In this document: one piece after another, positions 28,678-30,756 of the stretch
Position numbering within the stretch: the first letter of the stretch is position 1
Layout: each line of letters opens with the position of its first letter
Assembly (NCBI GenBank): GCA_000435755.1
Contig: FR889109.1
Span: forward strand, 47,203-77,958
Source: Clostridium sp. CAG:508
GTDB taxonomy: Bacteria; Bacillota; Clostridia; TANB77; CAG-508
Reading direction: 5' to 3'
Length of the DNA stretch: 30,756 nucleotides
Made by a program: the position numbers and the translations under genes
The notes under the pieces: model-generated
What the model was told of the DNA's origin: nothing
The model's database searches: none
What the model saw: only the letters and a program-made list of their open reading frames with translations

Positions 28678-29871
28678 ATGACATATAATCCTATTAGTGT
28701 AAGTCAACTAAATAAATATATAAAAGATAAATTTGAAGAGGACGAATATTTTGCTAATGTTTTAGTAGAAGGAGAAATCTCAAATTTTAAAAATCATTAT
28801 ACAGGTCATATGTACTTTACATTAAAAGATGACAAATCTTTAATAAAAGCAATAATGTTCAAAACATATACTGGACATTTGGATTTTGTTCCACAAGATG
28901 GAATGAAAGTAATGATATTGGGAAGTGTATCTGTTTTTGAAAGAGATGGAACATATCAATTATATGCAAAAGCAATGAAACAACTGGGAAAAATGGGAGA
29001 CTTAAGAGCAGCATATGAAGAATTAAAAGAAAAACTAGAAAAAGAAGGTCTATTTGATCAATCACATAAAAAGCCAATACCTATGATGCCTAAAACAATA
29101 GGAGTTCTTACCTCAAATACAGGAGCTGTTATTAGAGATATTATAAATGTGTCTACTAGAAGGAATCCGAATGTGCACATAAGACTGTTTCCAGTGCCTG
29201 TACAAGGAGAAGGAGCTGGTAAGAAAATAGCTGAAGGCATTGAATTTATGAACAAAAATAAACTGGCAGATGTGCTTATTGTGGCAAGAGGCGGAGGATC
29301 ATTAGAAGATTTATGGCCTTTTAATGAAGAAGTCGTTGCAAGAGCGATATATAATTCAGAATTACCAGTTATTTCTGCAGTAGGACATGAAACAGATTTT
29401 ACTATAGCAGACTTTGTAGCAGATTTAAGAGCACCAACACCATCAGCTGCAGCTGAATTAGCTGTAACAGATATTGCAGAATTAGAGTTGAAATTAAAAA
29501 GCTATCAAAATAGATATAAACAAGCTCTAGTACGTAAAATTCAATTTATGAAATTACGTTATGAAAAATGTATGGCAAATAAGGCATTTACAGGAGCGCT
29601 ACAAAGAGTAAATGAAAAATATATGTTAGTTGACATGAAAGTAAAGTCAATGGAGCATATAATAACTAATAAATTGCAAAAAGAAAAGGCGAAGGCACAA
29701 AATCTAATATTAAGGTTAGATTCATTGAGCCCACTAAAAACTTTGGCAAGAGGTTATGGAATTATATTAAAAGATGGAGTTATTATAAAGAAAAAGGAAC
29801 AATTGAAAAAAGAAGACGAAGTATTTATTAAATTACAAGATGGAGAAACAAAAGCAAAGATTATAGAATAG
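28678..29871 (+). CDS. xseA: Exodeoxyribonuclease VII large subunit
   Basis: XseA with XseB degrades single-stranded DNA into acid-soluble oligonucleotides. The 397-residue product has an N-terminal OB fold (about 1-100, ISVSQLNKYIKDKFEEDEYF and FTLKDDKSLIKAIMFK). The catalytic domain shows GVLTSNTGAVIRDI, RGGGSLEDLWPFNEEVVARA, SAVGHETDFTIADFVAD and RAPTPSAAAELA. A coiled-coil part and the closing LARGYGI...G segment follow. The family is usually 400-450 residues, so this one is slightly short in the coiled coil. AGGAG at the end of nusB serves as ribosome binding site. Confidence 0.95.
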   Translation: MTYNPISVSQLNKYIKDKFEEDEYFANVLVEGEISNFKNHYTGHMYFTLKDDKSLIKAIMFKTYTGHLDFVPQDGMKVMILGSVSVFERDGTYQLYAKAMKQLGKMGDLRAAYEELKEKLEKEGLFDQSHKKPIPMMPKTIGVLTSNTGAVIRDIINVSTRRNPNVHIRLFPVPVQGEGAGKKIAEGIEFMNKNKLADVLIVARGGGSLEDLWPFNEEVVARAIYNSELPVISAVGHETDFTIADFVADLRAPTPSAAAELAVTDIAELELKLKSYQNRYKQALVRKIQFMKLRYEKCMANKAFTGALQRVNEKYMLVDMKVKSMEHIITNKLQKEKAKAQNLILRLDSLSPLKTLARGYGIILKDGVIIKKKEQLKKEDEVFIKLQDGETKAKIIE

Positions 29872-29881
29872 GAGAAAATAT

Positions 29882-30358
29882 ATGGGTAAAACAACTAAAA
29901 ATTTTTTAGTAATAATAGTTATTGCAATAGTGGTGATATTTGCTTTAGTGTGTTTAGAATATCAACATTTTAGATTTGAACCAATTTCAGCCAACAATGT
30001 CGAGACTAAAGGCAATATATTGCCAGATCCTAATCAAGGCTTAAACAATATGCTAAATGAAATTTTAGATGATAATATAGAAACAGAAGTGAAAACTGAA
30101 GAAAAGAAAAATGAAACGACTACAGCATCTAATGATTCAGTAGAGGACAAAAACCAAATGACTCCAAAAGAGAATAAGGCAATAAATCTTGTAAAAGATG
30201 TATGGACAAAAGATTGGGGAAATTTAGACGATGTATCATTTAATGTGAGTATTCAAAGTGATGGAAAATATTATGTGACTGTTTATGATACGGTAACAAC
30301 TCATTTAATAAAAGGATATATTGTGGATGTTAATACAGAAATTGTAACAGAAAAATAA
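29882..30358 (+). CDS. Membrane-anchored protein of unknown function in the xseA-xseB interval
   Basis: I do not recognise a family. The 158-residue product has one N-terminal membrane helix (about 8-27, FLVIIVIAIVVIFALVCLEY). A low-complexity acidic linker follows (about 55-95, rich in E, K, T, N). The small C-terminal domain (about 95-158) contains AINLVKDVWTKDWG and two strands with YYVTVYD. The shape fits a secreted or membrane-tethered soluble domain. GGAG lies before the ATG. Its position between the two subunit genes of exonuclease VII is unusual. Confidence 0.75.
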   Translation: MGKTTKNFLVIIVIAIVVIFALVCLEYQHFRFEPISANNVETKGNILPDPNQGLNNMLNEILDDNIETEVKTEEKKNETTTASNDSVEDKNQMTPKENKAINLVKDVWTKDWGNLDDVSFNVSIQSDGKYYVTVYDTVTTHLIKGYIVDVNTEIVTEK

Positions 30359-30377
30359 TTTGAACAAGGGGAATAAA

Positions 30378-30608
30378 ATGGAAAAAGATTTAAATTTTGA
30401 ACAAGCAATGAGCAAATTAGAGAAGATAGCCACAGAATTAGAAAAAGGTGAATTAAGTTTAGATGAATCTGTTTCTAAATTTGAAGAAGGAATGAAACTA
30501 TCGAAACAATGTAGTGACTTATTAGAAAATGCTGAAAAGAGAATTACTATATTATTAAAAGATGGCGAGGAAATAAAAGAAGAGAATTTTGTACAAGAAG
30601 AGGAATAG
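30378..30608 (+). CDS. xseB: Exodeoxyribonuclease VII small subunit
   Basis: XseB is the small subunit that multimerises on XseA. The 76-residue product MEKDLNFEQAMSKLEKIATE... has the canonical LEKGELSLDESVSKFEEGM (about 22-40) and ends in an acidic tail. The start is ATG 30378, since AAGGGGA lies 7 bases before it; an in-frame TTG at 30360 is not supported. It is separated from xseA by the unknown gene at 29882, and ispA/dxs, often next to xseB, do not follow. Confidence 0.95.
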   Translation: MEKDLNFEQAMSKLEKIATELEKGELSLDESVSKFEEGMKLSKQCSDLLENAEKRITILLKDGEEIKEENFVQEEE

Positions 30609-30611
30609 AAA

Positions 30612-30756
30612 ATGCAGGGGAGTTTTTTTGAAGAGTATAAATATATAATTGTTCCATTTTTTGTGTGGTTTGGAATACAATTATTTAAGTTTATTTATGA
30701 TTTAGTAAAGAGTAAAAAGTTTAATTTTAAAAGATTAATGCAAGCAGGTGGAATGC
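30612..30756 (+). CDS. Divergent PAP2 family (DUF212) membrane protein, N-terminal part
   Basis: The frame from ATG 30612 runs off the window after 48 codons. It reads MQGSFFEEYKYIIVPFFVWF..., then LVKSKKFNFKRLMQAGGM at the edge. A first membrane helix followed by the pattern K-x-F-x-x-x-R-L-x-x-x-GGM matches the start of DUF212/YuiD proteins, whose next residues are normally the PSSHSA phosphatase-like motif outside this window. The ribosome binding site is weak (GAGGAA). Confidence 0.7.
   Translation, partial: MQGSFFEEYKYIIVPFFVWFGIQLFKFIYDLVKSKKFNFKRLMQAGGM

Overview
The window is a chromosomal segment of an AT-rich, endospore-forming member of the Bacillota, most likely class Clostridia. 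The signs are strong AGA codon bias, an S10-spc-alpha ribosomal protein cluster in Firmicutes order with the C+ (zinc) type of S14, a gerA-type germinant receptor locus, spoIVA, and an asp23-amaP-DUF2273-nusB-xseA-xseB cluster. Nothing in the sequence fixes the genus. There is no gene-free stretch longer than 300 bases.

Layout. Positions 1-9145 run from rplB through rpsS, rplV, rpsC, rplP, rpmC, rpsQ, rplN, rplX, rplE, rpsN, rpsH, rplF, rplR, rpsE and rplO to secY; rpmD (L30) is missing. Positions 9387-14657 hold adk, map, infA, rpmJ, rpsM, rpsK, rpsD, rpoA and rplQ. Positions 14697-16954 hold secG and a short RNase R gene. A minus-strand germination operon (16979-21221) reads gerA, gerB, gerC and a 56-residue two-helix membrane protein. 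A divergent plus-strand gene encodes a DnaB-like helicase. spoIVA is on the minus strand. Then come an unknown membrane-anchored protein, a TraX-family protein (minus), a HAD 5'-nucleotidase, the asp23 cluster, nusB, xseA, an unknown protein, xseB and the start of a DUF212 (divergent PAP2) gene.

Two things stand out. First, the only two broken genes, gerC and spoIVA, are both sporulation/germination genes. Each is broken by exactly one extra C placed just before a glycine codon, so the zero-frame codon at both breaks is CGG. By my reading CGG is used in frame nowhere else in the window. Skipping that C restores a 493-residue SpoIVA with an intact Walker A motif and a 405-residue GerC. This suggests either programmed +1 frameshifting at an unassigned or hungry CGG codon, or a systematic sequence error. 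UGA is also absent as a stop in all 44 complete genes.

Second, at least seven copies (plus a tail at the window start) of a roughly 125-base long imperfect hairpin sit in the intergenic gaps of the ribosomal protein cluster, each starting at or next to a stop codon. Their arms differ from copy to copy but stay complementary within each copy, including compensatory changes in the conserved core. They look like a structured RNA or palindromic mobile element family inside the most highly transcribed operon of the cell.
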